A DNA stretch of 64,000 nucleotides from Chryseobacterium indoltheticum (GTDB lineage: Bacteria; Bacteroidota; Bacteroidia; Flavobacteriales; Weeksellaceae). Where the stretch lies: positions 3,410,001 through 3,474,000 of the forward strand of contig NZ_CP033929.1 in assembly GCF_003815915.1 (NCBI RefSeq), read 5' to 3'. This document shows, piece after piece, positions 27,025 to 35,122 of the stretch. Under the pieces are notes generated by a model. It was not told where the DNA came from, did no database searches, and was given only the letters and a program-made list of their open reading frames with translations. Every line of letters starts with the position of its first letter. Position 1 is the stretch's first letter. The translations under genes and the position numbers were made by a program.

Positions 27025-29796
27025 ATGAGAAAAAAAATTTGGTTACTGTTCTTTGTAGTCAGCAATTTATTACTAAATGCACAAAAATTTAGCATAGACG
27101 GAAAAGTTTTAAACTTTGAAAAGAAACCAATTGAAAATGTAACCGTTTATTTACTGAAACAAAAAGATTCCTCTATTGTCAATTACACACCGACTAACAG
27201 TGAAGGAAAATTTTCTCTAAAAACTGATGAGCTCTCCGAGTCAACTATTTTGAAAATTGAAGCTGACAAATACATATCGTATTCAAAAAGTTTTGAGATA
27301 ATTAACCAATCGGTTCCGCTGGGAGAAATTGAACTTGAAAAAAACTCCATTCAAAATATTGAAGAAGTAAAGATTACAGCTTCGCCTGTTAAAATTAAAA
27401 AAGATACGATTGAATTTAATGCTTCGGCCATAAAAGTGCGACCGGACAGTAAAATTGAAGAACTTTTAAAGCAAATTCCGGGAGTTGAAATTAGCAATGA
27501 CGGAAAAATAACCGTTAACGGAAAAGAAGTTGACCAGATCATGATCAACGGAAAACCATTCTTCGATAAAGACGGGAAAATAGCATTGCAGAATCTTCCG
27601 GCTGATATTATTAAAAACATTCAGTTTACTACTACAAAAACCAAGGAAGAGGAATTGAGTGGCAAAGCTGCAAAATCAAATAATACAACCATTAATTTTA
27701 ATATTGACGAAAAGAAAAACAAAGGTTTACTATCACGCTTAACAGCTGGTTACGGTTCTGATGAACGCTATGAAGGCAGCTTGCTTTTAAGTTATTTTAA
27801 AAAAGATACCAAAATCAGCCTTTTGGCTTCGTCAAACAATATCAATTCTCAGGGATTTTCTAATGATGAGGTTTTCGACAGTATGGGACACGGCAGAAAT
27901 TCGTGGATTATGCAAGGCGGATCTGTGATTACAGACGGCGGAAATACCTATTACACACAAGGCGGAAACAATACGAAAGGAATCCAGAGAAGCACAACAA
28001 TCGGTTTTAACTACAGCGATAAATTTGATAAAAATTCAGATTTGGAGACTTTAAGTTTAATGCACATCAATAATAATTTAGAAACAAGATCTAAAGTTTC
28101 CAGAACGACGTTACTTCCTGATTTTACTTTAAAGACCAACTCTGAAAACAATGGTGAAAACGAAACGCAACAATATAATTTTGACACCTCAGTTAGAATT
28201 AAAATTGATACGCTTACCAATATTTATTTCTCACCCAATTTTTCCAGAATGGAAGGTTTTAGTTTTAACAATTCAAAATCATCTACTTTAAGAGATAATT
28301 TACTTCTTAACGAAAGTGACTCTTACACAAGCAATAAATCAGAAAACAATAATTTCTCGCCAAATCTATATTTCTCAAGAAAATTTAAGAAAAAAGGACG
28401 TGTGGTTTCTGCTAATATGAACACCACGATTTCAGAATCAAAAAAAGAAAATACCAATACATCCTCAACGATTTTCTATCAAACCACAGATCCGAATGAT
28501 ATAAGAAATCAGCTTTCCAAAACAAAAAATCAAACCAATAGATATCGATTTACGACTGCATATTCCGAACCGATATCTGATTCATCGAATATAACTGTAA
28601 ACTTGACGTACGAAAATAAATTGAGCAGAAACTTACGAGACGTCAATGATTTTGATTTGAGTAACGGTCAGTATTCCGATTACAACGATGCCTTGTCAAA
28701 TACGATGAGTCAAAAAATTAATCAGCTCAGCCCAGAAATAAGTTATGAACTTAATAAAAAGAAAATCAACTTTTGGGCATCGGCAAGTGTAGATATTACA
28801 GATATGAATGTGAACTCATTCTTCAATAACCAACAATACAATCTGCAAAACAGTTTTACATTGCCAAGCTTTAATATGAATTTTCAATATCAGTTTTCAG
28901 ACAACAAAAGACTGAGTATTTACAATAATGGCGACTTCTCAATTCCGACAGCAGAACAGTTGAGTCCGTTTACAGACAACATCAATCCTTTGGTGAGCTA
29001 TCGTGGAAATCCGGAACTAAAAAACAAATGGCAAAACTCTACGTACATTTATTACAGCAATTATAATATCGTGAAGAACATGAATTATTATATGAACTTA
29101 AGTTTCAATTACTATAATAATGATGTAACCAACTATTCTTACTACGACGACTCTGGGAAGCAGTTTGTAACATATGCCAACGTCAGCGGAAACAAATATG
29201 TAAACCTGGGCGGTGGTTTTTCTAAAACATTCAAATGGAAACAGAATAAACTGATTTTAAGCCCAAGATTTAATATGAATTACGGTTACAACAGAGGCTT
29301 CATCAATGCAGATCAGTTTACCAGCGAAACATACAGCATCAATCCAAGCTTCAACTTTACGTATGAATTAAAAGATAAAATCACCATCAAACCATCTTAT
29401 TCTTTGGGTTACAATTTCTCAGAATACAAAAATTACAGCGTTGGAAATGTAAAAACCAGCAATCAGATTTTAAAGATGGAATTGACCAATTATGTTTTTA
29501 AAAGTAAACTTGTTTTTGGAAATGATTTTGAATACAACACAACGTCAAACATTGCGCCCGGCTTCAAAAGAGATTTCTACTTCTGGAACACCAGTTTGGG
29601 ATATTCATTCTTTAACAAACAGTTGACTGCAAAGGTGAAAGTGTACGATGTTCTTAATCAAAACCAAAGTGTAAGACGTACCATTACCAACACTTATTTT
29701 GAAGACCGTGAAGATTTAATTCTAAAACGTTATGTAATGTTTTCTTTAACCATGAAGCTTAACAAGTTTGCAGGAAAGAAAGCAGAAGTAAAATAA
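27025..29796 (+). CDS. outer-membrane beta-barrel protein, TonB-receptor-like
   Basis: This is a 923-residue outer-membrane protein with a signal peptide (about 1-19, ending LLLNAQ), a carboxypeptidase-regulatory-like domain (about 20-95; FSIDGKVLNFEKKPIENVTV), a plug-like domain (about 110-215; LLKQIPGVEISNDGKITVNG) and a long C-terminal barrel in which Asn- and Tyr-rich strands alternate. This is the layout of flavobacterial outer-membrane beta-barrel family proteins related to TonB-dependent receptors. No SusD partner is adjacent, so the ligand is unknown. Transcription probably starts within the upstream terminator region. Confidence 0.88.
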   Translation: MRKKIWLLFFVVSNLLLNAQKFSIDGKVLNFEKKPIENVTVYLLKQKDSSIVNYTPTNSEGKFSLKTDELSESTILKIEADKYISYSKSFEIINQSVPLGEIELEKNSIQNIEEVKITASPVKIKKDTIEFNASAIKVRPDSKIEELLKQIPGVEISNDGKITVNGKEVDQIMINGKPFFDKDGKIALQNLPADIIKNIQFTTTKTKEEELSGKAAKSNNTTINFNIDEKKNKGLLSRLTAGYGSDERYEGSLLLSYFKKDTKISLLASSNNINSQGFSNDEVFDSMGHGRNSWIMQGGSVITDGGNTYYTQGGNNTKGIQRSTTIGFNYSDKFDKNSDLETLSLMHINNNLETRSKVSRTTLLPDFTLKTNSENNGENETQQYNFDTSVRIKIDTLTNIYFSPNFSRMEGFSFNNSKSSTLRDNLLLNESDSYTSNKSENNNFSPNLYFSRKFKKKGRVVSANMNTTISESKKENTNTSSTIFYQTTDPNDIRNQLSKTKNQTNRYRFTTAYSEPISDSSNITVNLTYENKLSRNLRDVNDFDLSNGQYSDYNDALSNTMSQKINQLSPEISYELNKKKINFWASASVDITDMNVNSFFNNQQYNLQNSFTLPSFNMNFQYQFSDNKRLSIYNNGDFSIPTAEQLSPFTDNINPLVSYRGNPELKNKWQNSTYIYYSNYNIVKNMNYYMNLSFNYYNNDVTNYSYYDDSGKQFVTYANVSGNKYVNLGGGFSKTFKWKQNKLILSPRFNMNYGYNRGFINADQFTSETYSINPSFNFTYELKDKITIKPSYSLGYNFSEYKNYSVGNVKTSNQILKMELTNYVFKSKLVFGNDFEYNTTSNIAPGFKRDFYFWNTSLGYSFFNKQLTAKVKVYDVLNQNQSVRRTITNTYFEDREDLILKRYVMFSLTMKLNKFAGKKAEVK

Positions 29797-29816
29797 AATA
29801 CGATCATTTATTGAAA

Positions 29817-29848
29817 AATAACCGGAGAATATTTCCGGTTATTTTTGT
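29817..29848 (+). terminator. rho-independent terminator
   Basis: AATAACCGGA (29817-29826) pairs with TCCGGTTATT (29834-29843), followed by TTTTG. It ends the barrel-protein gene. Confidence 0.9.
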
Positions 29849-29908
29849 TTTAAAATTGATATTGTACTCAATCCATACTTTGCGTTTTGAAAAATTTTGA
29901 TTGTAGAT

Positions 29909-30031
29909 TCGTCAATTCGAGTGTCCGATGAAATCGGGATGTATCGAGAATCAGTGAACGGAAGCACAAAACCTGCTTCCATCAAAAACTTCTCGATACG
30001 ATTTTTTTCAAAAATCTACTCGAGCTGACGA
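29909..30031. repeat. triple nested palindrome (MITE/REP-like)
   Basis: Three concentric inverted repeats are seen: TCGTCAATTCGAGT (29909-29922) with ACTCGAGCTGACGA (30018-30031, two mismatches), GTATCGAGAA (29941-29950) with TTCTCGATAC (29990-29999, perfect), and GGAAGCA (29960-29966) with TGCTTCC (29974-29980, perfect). The 123-bp unit could fold into one long interrupted hairpin. It is non-coding and lies between convergent genes. Confidence 0.85.
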
Positions 30032-30057
30032 GAATGAACCAAATGCACAACGAATTA

Positions 30058-30762
30058 TTATTCAGGTTCATCTGCACTTTTCTTCCTGTCAATAGTTGAA
30101 TTCTTAGCAGCTTTTACCAATTCATTTACCTCAGCGTAAGCATCCTTCCAATCGGGAACCTCTTTCATCGCAGTGAGTATATTAAAATAAGATCTCAATG
30201 TTTTTTCTAAACTTCGGCGCACTGATGATGCACTTTCCATTTGCCGAAGACCTGCATTAGCTTCTGTCTGTTCCTCAAAAATATCTTCAAAATATTCATG
30301 CCTGGTTTTCATTTCAGCAAAAGCAACAGATAAAGACAGGTTGGCGATCTTCTGAGTATTTGCAGGAAACTGCAGCTCTTCAATCAGTTTTTTCATCTGC
30401 GCCGTTTGTGAAGAATAGCTCATCCGATCAAGGTCTAAACCAAACTGCACAAAAATCTGATACAAGTCTTCCGCATCCTGATAATTCGGCACCGAAAACA
30501 CCTGTCGGTATCCATTTAGAAAAGCTTTAAGGCTGCTGAAAGCAATATCTCTGTCGTGATCTGCCGCTGCAACATCTTTTCCTTTTCCGCTGAAAGATTT
30601 TTTGGTATACACCGCATCATAATCTGCATAATGCGTCGTGAGCTCGTTCATCAAAGGATGATTGGCCAACATTGGATATTTTCCGGAAGTCGAAACGGTG
30701 ATCGTTCTTTCTGTGAGTGTCGCCAAATCTTTGGTGCTCACTCTTTGTAGTGAAATTTTCAT
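30058..30762 (-). CDS. DUF6261-like helical protein
   Basis: This is a 234-residue soluble, mostly helical protein. It resembles the uncharacterised DUF6261 proteins common in Bacteroidota, though I make this call from memory of the pattern. Visible parts are an N-terminal KISLQRVSTKDLATLTERTI, a central AAADHDRDIAFSSLKAFLNG, and a Lys-rich tail. No catalytic motif is evident. The region just upstream holds four 42-nt palindromic units (30832-30999), which may control it or the divergent endonuclease gene. A second, possibly analogous helical protein is at 49324-49995. Confidence 0.6.
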   Translation of the reverse strand: MKISLQRVSTKDLATLTERTITVSTSGKYPMLANHPLMNELTTHYADYDAVYTKKSFSGKGKDVAAADHDRDIAFSSLKAFLNGYRQVFSVPNYQDAEDLYQIFVQFGLDLDRMSYSSQTAQMKKLIEELQFPANTQKIANLSLSVAFAEMKTRHEYFEDIFEEQTEANAGLRQMESASSVRRSLEKTLRSYFNILTAMKEVPDWKDAYAEVNELVKAAKNSTIDRKKSADEPE

Positions 30763-30831
30763 ACGTCAAATGTGTTTTTATTATTAATAATTTAAAAATT
30801 ACTTTAATCAAATATAAAATAAATTGTATTT

Positions 30832-30999
30832 AAATACAAACACTGTTGTTTATACTCAATGTATGTTGATTTTAAGTACAGACACCCCTGTTTCAATTCA
30901 ATGTCAATTGATTTTGAATACAAACAACCCTGTTTGGACTTTATGTAAATTGATTGTGAGGACAAACATGGGTGTTTGGTGTTAATGTATGATGAGTTT
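30832..30999. repeat. array of four 42-nt units, each with a CAAACA-N4-TGTTTG palindrome
   Basis: Units lie at 30832-30873, 30874-30915, 30916-30957 and 30958-30999, all exactly 42 nt, aligning without gaps. Each opens with a 16-nt palindrome: CAAACActgtTGTTTA, CAGACAccccTGTTTC, CAAACAacccTGTTTG and CAAACAtgggTGTTTG. An AATGT-TTGATTTT-like second half follows. The centre varies while the arms are conserved. The 42-nt period equals four helical turns, so all palindromes face one side of DNA. It lies between divergent genes and is a candidate operator array. Confidence 0.85.
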
Positions 31000-31135
31000 G
31001 AAGGAAATGGAGTTGTTTCAGTTTGAATAACTTTTATTTTTGCTACCTTTTGTATATTTGATAATTAGAATCAGCATTAAGCTAATCCAAATAATAATTT
31101 AATTGAAGGATCGAGACTTTATCAATATAGACATT

Positions 31136-31972
31136 ATGGATTCCATTTTAGAATACATAACTAATGACATTAAAAAACAATATAACTCTCATTTTCTTTT
31201 AAATGATGAATTGGAATATTTAATTGAAATGAATAAATATGAAAGAAGTAGTGTTATATTAGCAAACTACTATAATACCGATTTAAAAGGTAAAGATTTA
31301 GGATTATCATTATTAAACATAGTTTATGACACACTTAGGAATCCTTCTTTCAATTTAGATGATGATGATGAATTTTATATAGAAAATAGCAAAGAAGCAA
31401 TAGATTCTGATGAAAATTTTTATTTTAATAACCCTATTTACAATTGGTATGAATATTCTGACTGGAATAATAATCATAGGGAAATACTTCTTCTGCAAAT
31501 CCAGAATATTCTTATTAATAACGAAAAAATAAGAAAATATGATTTGAATGAAATTGATTTACAAATTTATAAAGAAATAATAAGTAATGAAGAATTAGCT
31601 AAATCTATTAATTGGAGAAACTTTGAATTGCTTTTAGCAAAAATATTGGAAAAATTTGAATATGAAGTAGAAGTTTTAAAAGGGTCAAAAGATGGAGGCA
31701 TTGATATTATTGCATTGAATAAATCAACATCATTTGGACAAGAGAGATATCTAATTCAAGCAAAAAAATGGTCAAATAAAGTTGGTGTAGATCCTGTAAG
31801 AAATTTACTTTGGGCCCATAATGAATATAAAGCAACAAAATCTTGTCTAATTACAACATCTAAATTTACTAAAGGCGCTTGGGAATTAGCTGAGAAATAT
31901 AAATGGCAAATTGAGTTAAAAGATTATCAAAAGCTATCTGAATGGATTGAAGAAGCTTCAAAAAAATTTTAG
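31136..31972 (+). CDS. Mrr-type restriction endonuclease-like protein
   Basis: This is a 278-residue protein with an acidic, Asn- and Asp-rich N-terminus of unknown fold (about 1-160) and a C-terminal Mrr_cat endonuclease domain (about 170-278). The domain has NWRNFELLLAKILEKFEYEV, KGSKDGGIDIIA (catalytic Asp) and LIQAKKWSNK (QxK), i.e. the PD-(D/E)xK core. Mrr-type enzymes cut modified or foreign DNA. No methyltransferase lies nearby, which fits a modification-dependent enzyme. The ATG at 31136 is taken; the frame opens at a TTG at 31103 right after a stop. Low GC and its isolation suggest acquisition by transfer. Confidence 0.8.
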   Translation: MDSILEYITNDIKKQYNSHFLLNDELEYLIEMNKYERSSVILANYYNTDLKGKDLGLSLLNIVYDTLRNPSFNLDDDDEFYIENSKEAIDSDENFYFNNPIYNWYEYSDWNNNHREILLLQIQNILINNEKIRKYDLNEIDLQIYKEIISNEELAKSINWRNFELLLAKILEKFEYEVEVLKGSKDGGIDIIALNKSTSFGQERYLIQAKKWSNKVGVDPVRNLLWAHNEYKATKSCLITTSKFTKGAWELAEKYKWQIELKDYQKLSEWIEEASKKF

Positions 31973-31979
31973 AAACACC

Positions 31980-32045
31980 ATGCTAGTGCGAGCATCTTGC
32001 TCGTACCTTTTGTTAAGAGCGGACACAAGCGAGACGCTTGCGCCA
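31980..32045. repeat. double-hairpin dispersed repeat
   Basis: Two short perfect hairpins follow each other: CGAGCA-TCT-TGCTCG (31989-32003) and CAAGCG-AGA-CGCTTG (32026-32040). Outer TGCT and AGCA ends frame the unit. It is non-coding, and GC-rich relative to its surroundings. Confidence 0.65.
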
Positions 32046-32067
32046 GCAAAGGAGAAAATATAACTAA

Positions 32068-32115
32068 AACCTTGTCAAGGTTAATATTCAGAGTAAAAAT
32101 AACCTTGACAAGGTT
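32068..32115. repeat. paired AACCTTG-N-CAAGGTT inverted repeat, copy 2
   Basis: AACCTTGTCAAGGTT at 32068-32082 and its reverse complement at 32101-32115 lie 18 nt apart, the same spacing as the copy at 17385-17432. The spacer sequences differ, so arms and spacing are what is conserved. Confidence 0.8.
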
Positions 32116-32234
32116 AATCAAAAACAACAAAAGGCCAGAAGAAATTCCGGTCTTTTTCATTGCCCACCATTTCATTTTTAAAACCATAACCACCAAAACT
32201 ATTTAATCATTAAATTAGCATCAAAATTTTATCA

Positions 32235-34094
32235 ATGAAGAACTACTTTTCAATGTTGTTGATGTTTTTGTTTTTTGTAGGAACTGCACAAAACAACCAA
32301 CCAAAAGACACGTATGTAAAAGACAATTTCACAAAACAGGAATTTTATATTCCGATGCGTGACGGAACAAAATTATTTACGGCGGTTTACATTCCGAAAG
32401 ATATTTCGAATAAAAATAAATATCCTTTTCTGATGCAAAGAACCTGCTACAGTATTGCGCCATACGGTGAAAACGAATACAAACAGAGAATTGGTCCGAA
32501 TCAGTTTTTAATGAAAGACAAATATATTTTTGTTTATCAGGACGTGCGCGGAAGATACATGAGTGAAGGGATCTTCACCAATATGACACCACAAGTTGAG
32601 AGAAAAACCAAGAAAGATGTTGACGAAAGTACAGATACCTACGACACGGTAGAATATTTGGTAAAAAACATTAAAGGCAACAATGGAAAAGTCGGTCAGT
32701 TCGGAACTTCATATCCAGGATTCTACACTGCGGTAGGAACTTTGGCGCAACATCCTGCTTTGGTGGCGTCTTCTCCGCAAGCTCCGATTTCAGATTTCTG
32801 GAACGATGATTTCCTACATAACGGAAGATTTATGATGGGGTATTTCAGAACCTTCCCTGTTTTTGGAATTCAGAAAACAAAAGCTGAAAACAAAGCGTGG
32901 TACATGGATACTTTCGTGAAACAAACTTCAGAAGACGGTTTAAAATTTTACCGGGATATGGGAACATTAAAAGATGGATATGAAAAATATTATAAAGATA
33001 ATTTCTTCATGACCGAAATTATGAATCATCCCAATTACGATGAATATTGGCAGAAAAGAAATCTTCTACCACATCTTAAAAACATCAATCATGCTGTAAT
33101 GACCGTTGGTGGATGGTTTGATGCAGAAGATCTTTCAGGACCTTTAAATATTTACAAAACCATTGAAAAAACAAGCCCTAAAGCTAAAAACACCATCGTG
33201 ATGGGACCATTTTCTCACGGAGGTTGGGGACGCGAAGATGGAAAACATTTTCACAATCAAATTTACTTCGGAGACAGCATCGCAACCTATTATCAGAAAA
33301 ATATTGAAACAAAATTCTTCAATCATTATCTAAAAGGAAATACAAAACAGGATGCCGGTTTACCGGAAGCTTTGATGTATGATACAGGTGCAAAGCAGTG
33401 GAGAGAATTTGCAACGTATCCTCCCAAAGAAGCTAAAAAAGTTAGTTTTTACTTAGCAAACGGAACTTTGAAAAACAATTCAGGACAAGGGTTTTCAGAA
33501 TATTATAGTGATCCGAACAATCCTGTTTTAAGTTCTGATAATCTGAAAGATTTTAACGGATTTACACCAAGAAATTACATGTCCGAAGATCAAAGGTTTG
33601 CTGTCGGAAGACCCGATGTCCTGACTTTCACCACAGATATTTTAACGGAAGATCTTACTTTCGCAGGAGAATTGATGGCTAAATTAAATATCGCTTCAAC
33701 TTCCACTGATGCCGATTTTGCAGTGAAATTGATCGATGTTTATCCTGAAGACTTTAAACCTGCTGAAAAGAAAGACGGCGTGATCTACGGAAATTATCAT
33801 CAAATGGTAAGAAGTGAAATCATGCCTGCAAGATTCAGGAACTCCAGAGAAAAAGGGGAAGCTTTAGTTGCCAATCAAAAAACAGCAGTGGATTTCAGAT
33901 TGCAGGATGTGGTTCATACTTTCAAGAAAGGACACAAAATCCAGATACAAATTTCCTCAACATGGTTTCCGCTTTTCGCCATTAATCCTCAGAAATTTTT
34001 AGACAATCCCAATTTTGCTACGAAAGAAGATTATACGAAAGCGTTTATTAAGGTTTTTGAAGATTCTTCGATTGAAGTTGAGGTTTTGAAATAA
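32235..34094 (+). CDS. CocE/NonD family hydrolase (S15 type)
   Basis: This is a 619-residue exported alpha/beta hydrolase of the CocE/NonD family, relatives of X-Pro dipeptidyl peptidase, cocaine esterase and alpha-amino acid ester hydrolases. It has a signal peptide (about 1-18, ending FFVGTAQ), the S15 domain opening FYIPMRDGTKLFTAVYIPKD, and the nucleophile elbow VGQFGTSYPGFY. GGWFDAEDLSGPLNIY carries the probable catalytic Asp region and VMGPFSHGGWG the His. A C-terminal jelly-roll domain (about 410-619) follows. It is probably periplasmic and hydrolyses esters or amides of amino acids; substrate unknown. Confidence 0.9.
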   Translation: MKNYFSMLLMFLFFVGTAQNNQPKDTYVKDNFTKQEFYIPMRDGTKLFTAVYIPKDISNKNKYPFLMQRTCYSIAPYGENEYKQRIGPNQFLMKDKYIFVYQDVRGRYMSEGIFTNMTPQVERKTKKDVDESTDTYDTVEYLVKNIKGNNGKVGQFGTSYPGFYTAVGTLAQHPALVASSPQAPISDFWNDDFLHNGRFMMGYFRTFPVFGIQKTKAENKAWYMDTFVKQTSEDGLKFYRDMGTLKDGYEKYYKDNFFMTEIMNHPNYDEYWQKRNLLPHLKNINHAVMTVGGWFDAEDLSGPLNIYKTIEKTSPKAKNTIVMGPFSHGGWGREDGKHFHNQIYFGDSIATYYQKNIETKFFNHYLKGNTKQDAGLPEALMYDTGAKQWREFATYPPKEAKKVSFYLANGTLKNNSGQGFSEYYSDPNNPVLSSDNLKDFNGFTPRNYMSEDQRFAVGRPDVLTFTTDILTEDLTFAGELMAKLNIASTSTDADFAVKLIDVYPEDFKPAEKKDGVIYGNYHQMVRSEIMPARFRNSREKGEALVANQKTAVDFRLQDVVHTFKKGHKIQIQISSTWFPLFAINPQKFLDNPNFATKEDYTKAFIKVFEDSSIEVEVLK

Positions 34095-34099
34095 ACGAT

Positions 34100-34128
34100 A
34101 AAAGCTGTTCGGTTTGAACAGCTTTTTT
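34100..34128 (+). terminator. rho-independent terminator of the CocE gene
   Basis: A perfect 11-bp stem AAAAGCTGTTC / GAACAGCTTTT with a 5-nt loop ends in a T-run, 6 nt after the stop. Confidence 0.92.
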
Positions 34129-34137
34129 GTTTTTTTA

Positions 34138-34215
34138 TTCTCTCGCAGATTTTGCAGATAACGCAGATCTTTTTAAACACAATCATCTGCGAAATTTGCT
34201 TAATCTGCGAGAGAA
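34138..34215. repeat. TCTCGCAGATT palindromic repeat
   Basis: TTCTCTCGCAGATT (34138-34151) pairs perfectly with AATCTGCGAGAGAA (34202-34215). An inner CGCAGAT (34162-34168) pairs with ATCTGCG (34185-34191). This 78-bp nested palindrome is typical of dispersed flavobacterial spacer repeats. Confidence 0.8.
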
Positions 34216-34229
34216 AATTCTGCATCAAA

Positions 34230-34311
34230 TTTGTCATTCCGTAGGAATCTAAGCTTTATTTTTAAAATTTAAATTCTAATAAATAAGTTCAGATTCCTAC
34301 GGAATGACAAA
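34230..34311. repeat. perfect 21-bp inverted repeat element
   Basis: A 21-bp arm beginning TTTGTCATTCCGTAGG at 34230-34250 has its perfect reverse complement at 34291-34311 with a 40-bp AT-rich centre. The ends resemble those of 22811-23022. It directly follows the repeat at 34138-34215. Confidence 0.85.
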
Positions 34312-34343
34312 CTTAACTTTACAATTTTTGCGTTAAAAAAACT

Positions 34344-34952
34344 TTATTCCTCAATAGTTCTAAAAGTCAGATTTACTCTTGGAGTTTTTACTTTTGTCGT
34401 TGGTGGAAGTCGATGCAGCCAATTTTCCTGCGTTATTCCTTTCATCACCAACAAACTTCCGTTCTCCAATGAAATGTCAATTCTTTCATTAGAAATTTTA
34501 TGCTTGAAAGAAAACTTTCTCTCCGCTCCGAAAGTCAACGATGCGATTGCTCCGTGTTTCTTCAAATCTTTTTCACCGTCGCTGTGATACGCCATTCCTT
34601 CACTTCCGTCGTGATACAAATTCAAAAGACATGAATTGTAAGTTTCTCCTGAAGCTTCTTCACATTTTTGTTTTAAGGCTAATAATTCGGGAGTCCAGAG
34701 TTTTGCATATTTCGTGCGGTTTGAATAGGTGTATTCAAAGATTTTTTCACCAAACCAGGCAACTTTTCTTTTGGTATAAATCAGTTTTCCAAAAATAACC
34801 GCTTCATCATTTTCCCACGGAATCTGATTAAGTAAATATTGATAATATTTCTCACATTCAGCATCGGAAAAAATCTTTCCGTAATATTCTGCAGTGCCGT
34901 CTTTGGGAAGGATGTTGATTGGGAAATCTTGTATGTCGTCGAATAAATTCAT
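34344..34952 (-). CDS. AlkB-type 2-oxoglutarate-dependent DNA/RNA demethylase
   Basis: This is a 202-residue Fe(II)/2-oxoglutarate dioxygenase of the AlkB family, which removes alkyl lesions such as 1-methyladenine by oxidation. Metal ligands appear as HxD in MAYHSDGEKDL (about 132-134) and the distal His in ENWLHRLPPTTKV (about 181); RVNLTFR holds the co-substrate-binding Arg. CLLNLYHDGSEGMAYHSD is the family signature. An Ada-like methyltransferase gene lies about 170 bp upstream on the same strand, which suggests a shared role in the alkylation response. Confidence 0.92.
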   Translation of the reverse strand: MNLFDDIQDFPINILPKDGTAEYYGKIFSDAECEKYYQYLLNQIPWENDEAVIFGKLIYTKRKVAWFGEKIFEYTYSNRTKYAKLWTPELLALKQKCEEASGETYNSCLLNLYHDGSEGMAYHSDGEKDLKKHGAIASLTFGAERKFSFKHKISNERIDISLENGSLLVMKGITQENWLHRLPPTTKVKTPRVNLTFRTIEE

Positions 34953-34977
34953 CTTTAAATTTCAATATTTAATTTTA

Positions 34978-35105
34978 AACCATTAAGATTCTATTAATGA
35001 GTTGAGATGGTTAAGTTGAGCTTCGCTTTAAGCAGTCAACTTCATTAAAATCTATTTGATTTTCCTTAATTAAACTTAACTTTTTAAAAACAAATCTTAA
35101 TGGTT
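34978..35105. repeat. MITE-like element with 13-bp inverted ends
   Basis: AACCATTAAGATT (34978-34990) and its perfect reverse complement (35093-35105) bound 128 bp between the alkB and ada-like genes. An inner GTTAAGTT / AACTTAAC-like pairing is present. It is non-coding. Confidence 0.65.
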
Positions 35106-35122
35106 CAAAAAATAATTCAATT

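Noticed and set aside
30832..30999. CRISPR-like array
   Set aside because: Units are contiguous and diverge along their whole length; there is no alternation of constant repeats and unique spacers, and no cas genes are near.
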